A stretch of 64,000 nucleotides of DNA from contig DASXNV010000070.1 of NCBI GenBank assembly GCA_036494815.1, positions 1-64,000 of the forward strand, written 5' to 3'. The translations under genes were made by a program, and so were the position numbers. The first letter of the stretch is position 1. Each line of letters begins with the position of its first letter. Under the pieces are notes generated by a model. That model saw only the letters and a list, made by a program, of their open reading frames with translations, had not been told where the DNA came from and ran no database searches. This stretch comes from Poindextera sp036494815. GTDB taxonomy: Bacteria > Pseudomonadota > Alphaproteobacteria > Caulobacterales > Caulobacteraceae. Below, piece by piece: positions 17,870-26,847 of the stretch.

Positions 17870-17947
17870 GCGCTATTCGCCGGTGCGGCGGGCGTGAAAC
17901 ATGCTCTAACGCTCGGCGCCATAGCGTTTTTTCAAAGGGTGATCTGA

Positions 17948-20230
17948 TTGGCGGGTTCGGGTCGATCTCTCATCGCCCTTTACGCAAGTCTGGCCGCGTT
18001 CGTGGGTCCCGCGAGCGCGGCCGTGCGTATTGTTCACGGTCCGACGCCCATACCGGGAGGCGACGCCCGCTCGGCCGGCGATATCACCGTGGTCAACGAG
18101 AAGCTGGCCTTTGGCCTGGCGGTGCAGTCTCCGGCGCCCTACGGCGTGCCGCGCGCCGCCCTGGTCGACCTCGCGCCCGTCTCCGGTGGCAAGATCCTGC
18201 GCGACCGGGTCGTATTCGCGGACTTCATCCCCAACAACTGGTCTGCGTGGCCCAATACCTATCAGCACGTGACCGTGGTCAAGGACACGCCCAACGAGGC
18301 ATCCGTCCGCGCCGAGCGCGACTGGGGCGCGGTCAAGCTGGTCACGACTTATGACCTGAAATCCGGCGCAGATCAGGTTCATGTCACCGTCACCATGACC
18401 AATGGCGGAGCGGGCGCCCTGAACGACCTGCGCTCGGGGCTGACCCTGTGGCCCAATTCCGGCTTTCTGTTCGCCGTGCCTGGGCTGGCGGGGGTCGAGG
18501 ACGGCCCTGCCGCCGCCGCCCTGTCCGACCGTGTGACCGCCTATGACGAGGGTTGGACCGTCACCCTGCATGCCCCCTATCTCGACCACGTGGGCTATGG
18601 CTCCAAAGACATGTACCAGACCCACAGCCTGGCGCCCGGCGAAAGCCGCAGCTTCGAGGCCTGGCTGCAGGTCGGCGCCAGCGGCGACCTGGCCCCCGTA
18701 GTCGCCGAGGAGATCGTGCGCAAACACCTAACGGCCGGCGACCTGACCGGGACTGTGACCGCCGCCGATGGCAAGCTGGTCGAGCAGCCGGTGGTGGTGA
18801 TCGAAAAGGCCGGCAAGCCCTATGCCTGGACCATCGGCCAGGCGGGCCGCTACCGCATCGCCTTGCCGGCCGGCGACTACGGCGCCTACGCCACCGCCAA
18901 GGGTTATTCCCAGACGGCGACCAGCCCGGTCCATATCGCGGGCGGCGGCAAGGCCAGCCAGGACTTCGCCGCGTTGCAGTCGCCGGGCCACATCGCCTTT
19001 TCGGTGACGCGCCAGGACACCGGCGCCCCGCTGGACGCCCGCATCACCATCGAGGCCGGCCAGAAGCCGGTAGTGCAGTTTCTCGGCCGCAAGACCTTCT
19101 TCACCGAGCTTGACCGCAAGGGTCGCGTGGACGTCACCCTGGCCCCGGGCGACTACGGGTTCAAAGTCGCCTATGCCGGCGATGTCCTGGCTGCTCCGGT
19201 GGCGGTCAAGGCCACGGTGGCGCCCGGCCAGACTCAGGCCATCACAGCGCCGATCGAGGTGCTGTTCGATCCGCAATCCGCCGGCTGGGTCTCCGCCGAC
19301 CTGCACCACCACGCCGACCAGGCCGAGGCGGTGACGCCGCCGGCGGACCTGGCGCGCTCGCAGCTGGCCGCCGGCCTGGACCTTCTGTTCGTCAGCGACC
19401 ACGACTCCACTGTCAATCACAGGGCCCTGCAGGCCATCGCCGACCGGCGCGGCGTGCCCTTCACACCCTCGGTGGAGATCTCCACCTCCTGGGCCCATTT
19501 CAACGCCTATCCCGTGCGCCTGGGCGAGCCCCTGGCCATCGACACCAGCCAGACCACCATCGACGGGGTGCTAGGCGAGGCGCGGCGGCTCGGCGCGTCG
19601 GTGGTGCAGATCAACCACCCCTTCATCCCCTACGGCTATTTCGCCAGCCTCGACGGCGGCGTCGCGCCAGGGGGCTGGAATCCCGGATTCGATCTCATCG
19701 AGATCAATGGCGACAACATGAAGGACGACGACAAGGTCCTGGCCAAGCTGGCCGAGTTCTGGACCCGCGGCGATCGCTATTACCTGACCGCCGGCACCGA
19801 CACCCACGATGTGTGGAACCAGCTTTCGGGCAAGGTTCGCATCTTCGCCCATGTGGACGGCCCGGTGACGCCGCAGTCCTTCGCCGCCGCGCTCAAGGCC
19901 GGCCACGCCTATGTGACCTATGGCCCGTTGATCGCGCCCGATCACATGTTCGGCGACGACCTCAAGGTGAAGCCTGGCGCGCCGTTCAGCCTCGGCTTCG
20001 ATCTCAAGGCCGTGGATGGCCTGAAACAGGTGACGCTGGCAGGGAAGGGCGGCGTGATCCGCACCTTGGACCTGGCCGCCGCCGGCCGTCAGGCCCATGT
20101 GGCTTTCCCGCTCTCGACCGAGACCGCCTCCTGGTATTCAGTCACCGTCGAGGATCAGGCTGGGCATCGCGCCTATAGTGATCCGATCTGGGTCGAGGCG
20201 GTGACCTATCCCTCGGCCAAGGCGCCCTGA
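17948..20230 (+). CDS. Secreted CehA/McbA-family metallohydrolase (PHP domain)
   Basis: 760 residues with a signal peptide (1-24, ending GPASAA). The N-terminal half is beta-rich and includes two carboxypeptidase-regulatory-like repeats (about 265-350 and 350-430). The C-terminal half is a PHP metal-dependent hydrolase domain: ADLHHHAD (about 449), FVSDHDST (about 481), VEISTSWAHFNAYP (about 510), QINHPF (about 554) and TAGTDTHDVW (about 614) supply the metal ligands. Family members cleave phosphoester and some carbamate bonds. A TTG start at 17948 is supported by AAAGGG eight bases upstream and by the signal peptide. It would act in the periplasm on material brought in by the preceding TonB receptor. 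The true substrate is unknown; phosphodiester or phosphomonoester cleavage fits the neighbours. Confidence 0.8.
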   Translation: MAGSGRSLIALYASLAAFVGPASAAVRIVHGPTPIPGGDARSAGDITVVNEKLAFGLAVQSPAPYGVPRAALVDLAPVSGGKILRDRVVFADFIPNNWSAWPNTYQHVTVVKDTPNEASVRAERDWGAVKLVTTYDLKSGADQVHVTVTMTNGGAGALNDLRSGLTLWPNSGFLFAVPGLAGVEDGPAAAALSDRVTAYDEGWTVTLHAPYLDHVGYGSKDMYQTHSLAPGESRSFEAWLQVGASGDLAPVVAEEIVRKHLTAGDLTGTVTAADGKLVEQPVVVIEKAGKPYAWTIGQAGRYRIALPAGDYGAYATAKGYSQTATSPVHIAGGGKASQDFAALQSPGHIAFSVTRQDTGAPLDARITIEAGQKPVVQFLGRKTFFTELDRKGRVDVTLAPGDYGFKVAYAGDVLAAPVAVKATVAPGQTQAITAPIEVLFDPQSAGWVSADLHHHADQAEAVTPPADLARSQLAAGLDLLFVSDHDSTVNHRALQAIADRRGVPFTPSVEISTSWAHFNAYPVRLGEPLAIDTSQTTIDGVLGEARRLGASVVQINHPFIPYGYFASLDGGVAPGGWNPGFDLIEINGDNMKDDDKVLAKLAEFWTRGDRYYLTAGTDTHDVWNQLSGKVRIFAHVDGPVTPQSFAAALKAGHAYVTYGPLIAPDHMFGDDLKVKPGAPFSLGFDLKAVDGLKQVTLAGKGGVIRTLDLAAAGRQAHVAFPLSTETASWYSVTVEDQAGHRAYSDPIWVEAVTYPSAKAP

Positions 20231-20298
20231 CGGGTGCGCGGGGGCAGGGGTCAAGATAAAGGTCTCCTTCACGGCGGGACCGGCGCAAGGGGGCGGGC

Positions 20299-21642
20299 GT
20301 GATCGGAGCGGTAGGCAGGTTTTTTGCGACCGGCGCGGATGCGCCGCCGCTGGATGATCCGGCGCAGGTGGACGTGCTGTATCGCAAGCACCGCTCGCGG
20401 ATCATGATCGCCATCACCGTCGGCTACGCCCTGTCCTATATGTGCCGCCTGGGCCTGTCGGTGGTGAAGAAGCCGCTGATCGACGGGGGGTATTTCACGC
20501 CGGGTCAGCTCGGCTCGATCGGCTCCGCCCTGTTCTACACCTACGCCTTTGGTAAGCTGACTAACGGCTTTCTCGGCGACCACGCCAACGTCAAACGCTT
20601 CTTCGCTTTTGGCCTGATGGTCTCCGCCCTTTGCAATTTCGGCATGGGCGGGCTCTCGACTTTCTGGTTCTGCCTGTTCGTTTGGGGCCTGAACGGTTGG
20701 TTCCAGAGTTTCGGCGCGCCGTCCAGTATCGTCACCTTGAGCAATTGGTTCAGCAACCGGGAGCGCGGCACCTATTACGGAATCTGGGGCATGTCGCACC
20801 AGGGCGGCGAAGCCCTGACCTTCTGGGTGGCCTCGGCCATGGTTGCGGCGCTGGGCTGGCGCTGGGGCTTCTGGGGGCCGGCGGCGATCTGCGCTGTCGC
20901 GGCGCTCGGCGTGTTCCTGCTGACCCAGGACCGGCCCCAGACTCTCGGCCTACCGGCTGTGGCCAACTGGCGCCAGGACCATTGGGGCGCGTCCGGCGAA
21001 CGCCACCAGGACAACCTGCTGGCCGTCCAGCTTTCAATCCTGAAGCGGCCCGCCCTGTGGATCGTGGCCCTGGCCAGCGCCGCCATGTACGTAACCCGCT
21101 ACGCCATCAACAGCTGGGGCATCCTCTATCTGCAGGAAATTCGCGGCTTCTCCCTGCCCGACGCCGGCCTGGTGCTGACCGCCAGCATGTTGGCCGGGGT
21201 CGCCGGCACCTTCTGTTTCGGCTTCATCTCGGACAAGCTGTTTAAGTCGCACCGGCCACCGACCAACCTGATCTATGGCCTTGTCGAACTGGGCGGGCTG
21301 CTGCTGGTGTTCTTCGGCCCGACCGGCTTAGTCCCGATGATGATCGGCTTCGTCGGCTTCGGCTTCGGCATGGGCGGGCTGATCACCTCGCTGGGCGGGT
21401 TGTTCGCCATCGACATCTGCCCCAAGCGCGCGGCCGGGGCGGCGCTCGGCACTGTCGGGGTGTTCAGCTATCTGGGCGCGGCGGTGCAGGAGAACATCAG
21501 CGGCGCCCTGATCCAGAAAGGTTTGCATGGCCCGCACGGCCACACCTACGATTTTGGTCCGGCCATCGCTTTCTGGGTCGGCGCCTCGGTGGTGTCGCTG
21601 GTGCTGGCCACGAGCCTGTGGCGGGTGAGGGCGGTCGATTGA
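20299..21642 (+). CDS. MFS organophosphate:phosphate antiporter (GlpT/UhpT-like)
   Basis: 447 residues, about 12 membrane helices. It belongs to the OPA family: the first helix has SYMCRLGLSVVKKPLI and the seventh YVTRYAINSWGILYL, whose arginines match the two substrate-phosphate-binding arginines of GlpT. The signature GWFQSFGAPSSIVTLSNWFS and the loop NRERGTYYGIWGMSHQGG are also typical. It would exchange inorganic phosphate for an organophosphate such as glycerol-3-phosphate. GTG start at 20299. It lies between a secreted PHP hydrolase and genes that include a glycerophosphodiester phosphodiesterase, which makes glycerol-3-phosphate the best guess. The glutamine-synthetase-like gene follows 44 bases later on the same strand. 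Confidence 0.85.
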   Translation: MIGAVGRFFATGADAPPLDDPAQVDVLYRKHRSRIMIAITVGYALSYMCRLGLSVVKKPLIDGGYFTPGQLGSIGSALFYTYAFGKLTNGFLGDHANVKRFFAFGLMVSALCNFGMGGLSTFWFCLFVWGLNGWFQSFGAPSSIVTLSNWFSNRERGTYYGIWGMSHQGGEALTFWVASAMVAALGWRWGFWGPAAICAVAALGVFLLTQDRPQTLGLPAVANWRQDHWGASGERHQDNLLAVQLSILKRPALWIVALASAAMYVTRYAINSWGILYLQEIRGFSLPDAGLVLTASMLAGVAGTFCFGFISDKLFKSHRPPTNLIYGLVELGGLLLVFFGPTGLVPMMIGFVGFGFGMGGLITSLGGLFAIDICPKRAAGAALGTVGVFSYLGAAVQENISGALIQKGLHGPHGHTYDFGPAIAFWVGASVVSLVLATSLWRVRAVD

Positions 21643-21686
21643 GCCAGCGTCTTCCAGCGTCTCGCGTTTCGCAAAAGGGGTCTTAG

Positions 21687-23057
21687 GTGCCGGACAGCAA
21701 GATCACCACCGCGGTGGACATCGCCGACTATGTGACCAGCCACAACCTCAGCCATATCAAGGTGGGGGTGTTCGACGTCGACGGGGTGATGCGCGGCAAA
21801 TATATGAGCCGCGACAAGTTCCTGTCCTCGCTCAAGGGCGGCTACGGCTTTTGCGACGTGGTGCTGGGCTGGGATAGCGACGACAAGCTGTATGACAACA
21901 CCGCCTTCACCGGCTGGCACACCGCCTATCCGGACGCGGCGGTGCGGCTCTTGCCCCACACTACGCGGGTCATGCCGCACGAGGGCGACATCCCCCTGGT
22001 GCTCAGCGAATTCGCCGGCCCGGCCGAGGCCATCTGCCCGCGTGGGGTGCTGCGCCGGGTGCTGGACCGCGCCGACGTCCTGGGCTTCTCGGTCAAGGCC
22101 GCGGCCGAGTTCGAGTTCTTCGTGTTCAACGAAACCCCCGACAGCGTGCGGGCGAAAAACTACCAGAACCTCGGGTCGATCACGCCGGGCAATTTCGGCT
22201 ATTCGATGCTGCGCAGCGGGGTCAACGCCGAGCTCTACCGCGATCTCTTGGAATTTTGCGAGCAGATGGATTGCGGTATTGAGGGCCTGCACACCGAGAC
22301 CGGCCCCGGCGTGATGGAGGCCGCGCTCGGGGTCGACGAGGCCCTGGCGGCGGCGGACAAGGCGGCCCTGTTCAAGACCATGGCCAAGGTCTTCTTCCAG
22401 CGGCGGGGGATGATGGCCACCTTCATGGCCAAGTGGTCGGCGGACCTGCCCGGCTCGTCGGGCCACCTGCACAGCTCGCTGATCGACAAGGTCAGCGGCA
22501 GGGGCGTCTTCTTCGCCGAGGACCAGCCCCAGCACATGTCGCCGCAGATGCGCTGGTATATCGGCGGCCAGCAGCAGTTGATGCCGCAGCTGCTGTCCAT
22601 GATCGCCTGCACGGTCAACAGCTATAGCCGCCTGGTGCCGGGCTTCTGGGCCCCGACCTCGGCCACCTGGGGCTATGAAAACCGCACCTGCGCCCTGCGG
22701 GTGATCGGCGGCTCGGAAAAATCCCAGCGCGTCGAGTACCGGATCGCCGCCGCCGACATCAATCCCTATATCGCCCTGGCCGCCGCCATCGGCTCGGGCC
22801 TGTGGGGCATCGAAAACAGGATCGAGCCTGACGCCGCCATCGTCGGCAACGCCTATGAACAGGCCGGAAATCCAGATCTCGCCCTGCCGCAGACCCTGTG
22901 GGAGTCCGCCCAGGCCCTGCGCGCCTCCACCGCCGCCGCCGAGCTGTTCGGCCCGGCATTTGTCGACCACTACGCCTCCACCCGCGAGTGGGAGGAACGC
23001 CAGGCCCGCCGCGCGGTCACCGACTGGCAACTCGCCCGCTATTTCGAAATCATCTGA
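21687..23057 (+). CDS. Glutamine-synthetase-like gamma-glutamyl-amine ligase
   Basis: 456 residues of the GlnA/PuuA-type ligase fold. Visible motifs: FDVDGVMRGKYM (about 28-39), the metal ligands in AAAEFEFF (about 138) and LHTETGPGVMEAAL (about 201), GSSGHLHSS (about 255, the ATP/ammonium-site motif) and ENRTCALRVIGG (about 330). It lacks the C-terminal adenylylation site of housekeeping GlnA, and FDVDG plus the catabolic setting point to a ligase joining glutamate to an amine with ATP. Relatives are PuuA (putrescine), IpuC (isopropylamine/alaninol) and GlnA4 of Streptomyces (ethanolamine). GTG start with AAAAGGGG upstream. The next gene starts eight bases after its stop. The presence of an alcohol dehydrogenase instead of a PuuB oxidase suggests that the amine is an amino alcohol. 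Confidence 0.82.
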   Translation: MPDSKITTAVDIADYVTSHNLSHIKVGVFDVDGVMRGKYMSRDKFLSSLKGGYGFCDVVLGWDSDDKLYDNTAFTGWHTAYPDAAVRLLPHTTRVMPHEGDIPLVLSEFAGPAEAICPRGVLRRVLDRADVLGFSVKAAAEFEFFVFNETPDSVRAKNYQNLGSITPGNFGYSMLRSGVNAELYRDLLEFCEQMDCGIEGLHTETGPGVMEAALGVDEALAAADKAALFKTMAKVFFQRRGMMATFMAKWSADLPGSSGHLHSSLIDKVSGRGVFFAEDQPQHMSPQMRWYIGGQQQLMPQLLSMIACTVNSYSRLVPGFWAPTSATWGYENRTCALRVIGGSEKSQRVEYRIAAADINPYIALAAAIGSGLWGIENRIEPDAAIVGNAYEQAGNPDLALPQTLWESAQALRASTAAAELFGPAFVDHYASTREWEERQARRAVTDWQLARYFEII

Positions 23058-23065
23058 GAGTCTCC

Positions 23066-24457
23066 ATGAGCGAAATCGTCTGTATCTCCCCTATCGACGG
23101 CAGTGTCGTCGATCGCCGTCCCACCGCCAGCGGCGCGACCGTCGAAGCCGCCCTTACCGCCGCACGCGTCGCCCAGCGCGAGTGGGCCCAGGTTTCGGTG
23201 GCCGAGCGCGGCGCCCGCGCTCTGGCCTTCCTTGACGCCATGCTGGCCATGAAGGACGAGGTCGTCCCGGAGCTGGCCTGGCAGATGGGCCGGCCGGTGC
23301 GCTTCGGCGGCGAGTTCGGGCCCATGACCGACCGGGTCCGATTCATGGTCGCCCACGCCGAGGACTTCCTGGCGCCGCACGTGCCGCCGGGCGCCCCGGA
23401 CGGCAAGATCCGCCGCTTCATCCAGCGCGCCCCCCTGGGTCTGGTCTTCACCATCGCCCCCTGGAACTATCCCTATCTGACCGCGGTCAATTCGATCATC
23501 CCGGCCCTGGTGGCTGGCAATGGGGTGATCCTCAAGCACGCCGCCCAGACCATCCTGGTGGGCGACCGCTTCCAGAAGGCCATGGACTCCGCCGGATTCC
23601 CCAAGGGTCTGTTCCAGACCCTGGCGCTTGGCCATGACGACACGGCCAAGATCATCGGCTCCGGCGCGGTGGATCTGGTCTGCTTCACCGGCTCGACGGC
23701 GGCCGGGCAGGTGATCGAGCGGGCGGCCGCGGGCACCTTCACTAATATCGGGCTGGAGCTCGGCGGCAAGGACCCGGCCTATGTGCGCGCCGACGCAGAC
23801 CTGCACCACGCCATCGAGAACCTAGTGGATGGCGCCTTCTACAACAGCGGCCAGTGCTGCTGCGGCATCGAGCGCATCTATGTCCACGAAAGCCTTTATG
23901 ACCGGTTCGTCGACGGCGCCGCGGCCTTGGCCAGCGGCTATGTACTGGGCGATCCGCGCGACGCGGCGACCACGCTCGGCCCGATGGCTCAGGGGCGCCT
24001 GGCCGATATCGTCCGTGATCAGACGGCCCAGGCCCTGTCCCTGGGCGCGAAGGCCTTGATCGATCCGTCGAGGTTCGCCGCCGACCCCGGCGCGGGTGCC
24101 TATCTGGCCCCGCAGGTGCTGGTCAATGTGGACCACGGCATGCGGGTTATGACCGAGGAATCCTTTGGACCCGTGGTCGGGATCATGAAGGTCACGGGCG
24201 ACGAGCAGGCGCTGAAGCTGATGAACGACAGCATCTATGGGCTCACCGCCGCCATCTGGACCAGCGATGTGGACGCCGCCCAGGCCCTGGGCGAGCGGCT
24301 GGAGACCGGCACGGTTTTCATGAACCGCTGCGACTATCTGGACCCGGGCCTGGCCTGGACCGGGGTCAAGGACACCGGCCGTGGCGCCACCCTGTCCAAG
24401 CTCGGCTACGACGCCCTGACCCGGCCCAAGTCCTTCCATCTGCGTTCGCTGGCTTAA
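23066..24457 (+). CDS. Aldehyde dehydrogenase (NAD(P)-dependent)
   Basis: 463 residues of the aldehyde dehydrogenase superfamily. It shows FTIAPWNYPYL (oxyanion Asn), the Glu in GLELGGKDPAYV (about 230) and the catalytic Cys in YNSGQCCCG (about 261), plus TEESFGPVVGIMKV and NRCDYLDPGLAWTGVKDTG near the end. The ATG at 23066 follows the ligase stop by eight bases; longer upstream frames merely overlap the ligase. In this setting it would oxidise a gamma-glutamylated amino-aldehyde to the acid, the PuuC/IpuH step. Two extra cysteines next to the catalytic one are worth noting. An isolated function with unrelated aldehydes cannot be excluded. Confidence 0.88.
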   Translation: MSEIVCISPIDGSVVDRRPTASGATVEAALTAARVAQREWAQVSVAERGARALAFLDAMLAMKDEVVPELAWQMGRPVRFGGEFGPMTDRVRFMVAHAEDFLAPHVPPGAPDGKIRRFIQRAPLGLVFTIAPWNYPYLTAVNSIIPALVAGNGVILKHAAQTILVGDRFQKAMDSAGFPKGLFQTLALGHDDTAKIIGSGAVDLVCFTGSTAAGQVIERAAAGTFTNIGLELGGKDPAYVRADADLHHAIENLVDGAFYNSGQCCCGIERIYVHESLYDRFVDGAAALASGYVLGDPRDAATTLGPMAQGRLADIVRDQTAQALSLGAKALIDPSRFAADPGAGAYLAPQVLVNVDHGMRVMTEESFGPVVGIMKVTGDEQALKLMNDSIYGLTAAIWTSDVDAAQALGERLETGTVFMNRCDYLDPGLAWTGVKDTGRGATLSKLGYDALTRPKSFHLRSLA

Positions 24458-24470
24458 GGAGAGCGTTCTC

Positions 24471-25616
24471 GTGATCGGTAACTGGAACTACCCCACCAGC
24501 GTCAAGTTCGGCGCCGGACGCATCTCTGAAATCGCCGCCCTGTGCCGCTCGGCCGGTATCCTGCGGCCCCTGCTCGTCACCGACAGCGGCCTGGCGTCCA
24601 ATCCAATGGTCGCCAGCACCCTCGCCATCCTGCGCGCCGACGGCCTGGCCGCCGAGCTTTTCGCCGAGATCAAGCCCAACCCCATCGGCGCCAATGTGGA
24701 GGCCGGGGTCACGGCCTATGGGGCCGGCAACCACGACGGCGTCATCGCTTTTGGCGGCGGCTCGGCGCTGGATGTGGGCAAGGTCATCGCCTTCATGTCC
24801 GGCCAGACCCGGCCCATGTGGGATTTCGAGGATGTGGGCGACTGGTGGGCCCGCGCCGATCCGGCCGGCATCGCCCCGGTCATCGCCGTGCCCACCACCT
24901 CCGGCACCGGCTCGGAAGTCGGCCGCGCAGGGGTCATCACCGACGAGGCGACCCACACCAAGCGCATCATCTTCCATCCCAAGATGATGCCGGTGATCAC
25001 CCTGTGCGATCCGGAACTGACCCTTGGCCTGCCCGCCCACCTGACCGCGGCCACCGGCATGGACGCCCTGTCCCACTGCCTGGAGGCCTATTGCGCCCCG
25101 GGCTTTCATCCGATGGCTGACGGTATCGCCGTGGAGGGCATGCGCCTGGTCAAGGAGGCCCTGCAGACTGCGACTCACAAGGGCTCGGACATCGACGCCC
25201 GGGCCAAGATGATGGTCGCCGCCGCCATGGGCGCCACAGCGTTCCAGAAAGGGCTCGGCGGCATGCACGCCCTGGCCCACCCGATCGGGGCGGTGTTCGA
25301 CACCCATCACGGCCTGACCAATGCGGTGCTGATGCCCTATGTCCTGACCTTCAATCGGTCGGTCATCGAAGAGCGCATCGACCGGCTGGCGGCCTATATG
25401 GGCCTGGAAGGCGGCTTCGACGGCTTCCAGGCCTGGGTGCTGGAGATGCGCAAAGATCTTGGCATTCCCCACGCCCTGTCTGCCCTGAACGTGGATGCGG
25501 CCAAGGCCGACCTGATCGCGGCCATGGCTGTGGACGATCCCTCGGCCGGCGGCAACCCGATCAAGCTGGATGTGGTCGCCACCCGCCGCATCTTCGACGA
25601 GGCCATGGCGGGATGA
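24471..25616 (+). CDS. Iron-containing (group III) alcohol dehydrogenase
   Basis: 381 residues. It has the NAD-binding GGGSALDVGK (about 94-103), VPTTSGTGSEVGRAGVI (about 139-155) and the metal ligands: Asp and His in MDALSHCLEAY (about 198 and 202), His in HALAHPIGAVFD (about 265) and His in THHGLTNAVLMPYV (about 279). GTG start with AAGGAGAG 7-8 bases upstream, 13 bases after the aldehyde dehydrogenase stop. In a pathway with a gamma-glutamyl ligase and an aldehyde dehydrogenase it would convert a gamma-glutamyl amino alcohol to its aldehyde. Group III dehydrogenases act on many alcohols, so the exact substrate is inferred from context only. Confidence 0.88.
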   Translation: MIGNWNYPTSVKFGAGRISEIAALCRSAGILRPLLVTDSGLASNPMVASTLAILRADGLAAELFAEIKPNPIGANVEAGVTAYGAGNHDGVIAFGGGSALDVGKVIAFMSGQTRPMWDFEDVGDWWARADPAGIAPVIAVPTTSGTGSEVGRAGVITDEATHTKRIIFHPKMMPVITLCDPELTLGLPAHLTAATGMDALSHCLEAYCAPGFHPMADGIAVEGMRLVKEALQTATHKGSDIDARAKMMVAAAMGATAFQKGLGGMHALAHPIGAVFDTHHGLTNAVLMPYVLTFNRSVIEERIDRLAAYMGLEGGFDGFQAWVLEMRKDLGIPHALSALNVDAAKADLIAAMAVDDPSAGGNPIKLDVVATRRIFDEAMAG

Positions 25617-25709
25617 CGGGGCCGCGCCGGACGTAACTGACACAACAAATCCATAAACGGGCGGGCGCCGCGATTGCGGCGCACCTGCCCACTCCGGAGG
25701 AACTCGCCG

Positions 25710-26828
25710 TTGACCGATCGCCGCACCCTGCTCGCCGCCGCCGCGGCCCTCACCGCCAGTGGGCTCTTGAACCCGGCCCTGGCGAAGACCTCGCGCAAGA
25801 AGCGCCCGATCGTCATCGCCCACCGCGGTTGCAGCGGCGAGCGGCCGGAGGAGTCGCGCCTGGCCTATGAGCTGGCCATCGACGAGGGCGCCGATTTCAT
25901 CGAGCCAGACCTGTGCCCCACCAAGGACGGCCACCTGGTCTGTCGTCATGAGCCCGAGATCGGCGGCACCACCAATGTGGCCAGCCACCCGGAATTCGCC
26001 GACCGCAAAAAGACCCTGGTGATCGATGGCGAGAACATCGAGGGCTGGTTCACCCAGGACTTCACTCTGGAGGAGCTGAAGACCCTACGTTGCCGCGAGC
26101 GCCTGCCGCAACTGCGCCCCGACAGCGCCAAATATGACGGCCAGTCGCCGATCCTGACCTATCAAGAGATGGTCGATATCGCCAACGCCGGCAGCCGCCG
26201 CACCGGCCGCACCATCGGCACCTATCCGGAGATGAAACATCCGACCTTTTTCGCCTCGATCGGCCTGCCGCTTGAGCATCGGCTGCATCACCTGCTCAAG
26301 ATCAACAATCTGAACTCGCGCACCTCGCCGGTGTTCGTGCAGTGTTTCGAGATCGGGGCGCTGAAGACCTTCTCGCAATTGTCGCAAGCCCAGCGCGTGC
26401 AACTGATCGACAATGAAGGCGGTCCTGCTGACCAGCTCAAGATGACCTATGCTGAGATGGTTACGCCGGATGGCCTGAAGGCGGTGCGCGCCTATGCCGA
26501 CGCCATCGGTCCCAACCAGGCTATGGTGCTGGACATGAACGCGGCGCCCAAGCCAAAGGCCACCAGCCTGGTCGCCGATTCCCATGCGGCCGGCCTGATG
26601 GTGCACAGCTGGACGGCGCGCAAGGAAAATTTCTTCCTGCCCAAGTCGCTGCAGATCGGCGATCCGACTTCGCCCGACTTCGCCCGCCAGGCTGGCGACA
26701 TCGACTACCTGCTGCGAGCGCTCTACGAGACCGGCATCGACGGCGTGTTCAGCGATTTCTCGTCGCTGAACTTCAAGGCGCGGGCCGAAGTGCTGGCGGC
26801 GCGGGGCCGGCCGCGGCGCCTGTCGTAA
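25710..26828 (+). CDS. Exported glycerophosphodiester phosphodiesterase (GlpQ-like)
   Basis: 372 residues. A TTG start at 25710 is chosen because GGAGG lies upstream and a twin-arginine-like signal follows at once (TDRRTLLAAAAALTASGLL), so the enzyme is exported; the ATG at 25674 would spoil the signal. The GDPD domain has IAHRGCSGERPEES (about 36), FIEPDLCPTKDGHLVCRH with the metal-binding Glu and Asp, and FSDF near the end. GlpQ-type enzymes with this long insertion pattern hydrolyse periplasmic glycerophosphodiesters to glycerol-3-phosphate and the head-group alcohol. The upstream GlpT-like transporter could take up the former and the downstream permease the latter. A small hairpin, GCGCCGC/GCGGCGC (25665-25682), lies in the 93-base gap after the dehydrogenase. 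Confidence 0.87.
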   Translation: MTDRRTLLAAAAALTASGLLNPALAKTSRKKRPIVIAHRGCSGERPEESRLAYELAIDEGADFIEPDLCPTKDGHLVCRHEPEIGGTTNVASHPEFADRKKTLVIDGENIEGWFTQDFTLEELKTLRCRERLPQLRPDSAKYDGQSPILTYQEMVDIANAGSRRTGRTIGTYPEMKHPTFFASIGLPLEHRLHHLLKINNLNSRTSPVFVQCFEIGALKTFSQLSQAQRVQLIDNEGGPADQLKMTYAEMVTPDGLKAVRAYADAIGPNQAMVLDMNAAPKPKATSLVADSHAAGLMVHSWTARKENFFLPKSLQIGDPTSPDFARQAGDIDYLLRALYETGIDGVFSDFSSLNFKARAEVLAARGRPRRLS

Positions 26829-26847
26829 GATTTGGAGAACCAGTCCA

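Noticed and set aside
21546..23030. 494-residue minus-strand frame opposite the glutamine-synthetase-like gene
   Set aside because: Antisense shadow without domain; the plus-strand gene has complete GS motifs.
21687..25616. Putrescine (Puu) pathway as explanation for the ligase and dehydrogenases
   Set aside because: There is no PuuB-type FAD oxidase; an alcohol dehydrogenase would not act on a glutamylated diamine. It is kept only as a weaker alternative, since PuuB could be encoded elsewhere.
24366..25988. 540-residue minus-strand frame opposite the iron alcohol dehydrogenase
   Set aside because: Antisense shadow covering three genes of the other strand; low-complexity Gly/His/Arg content.
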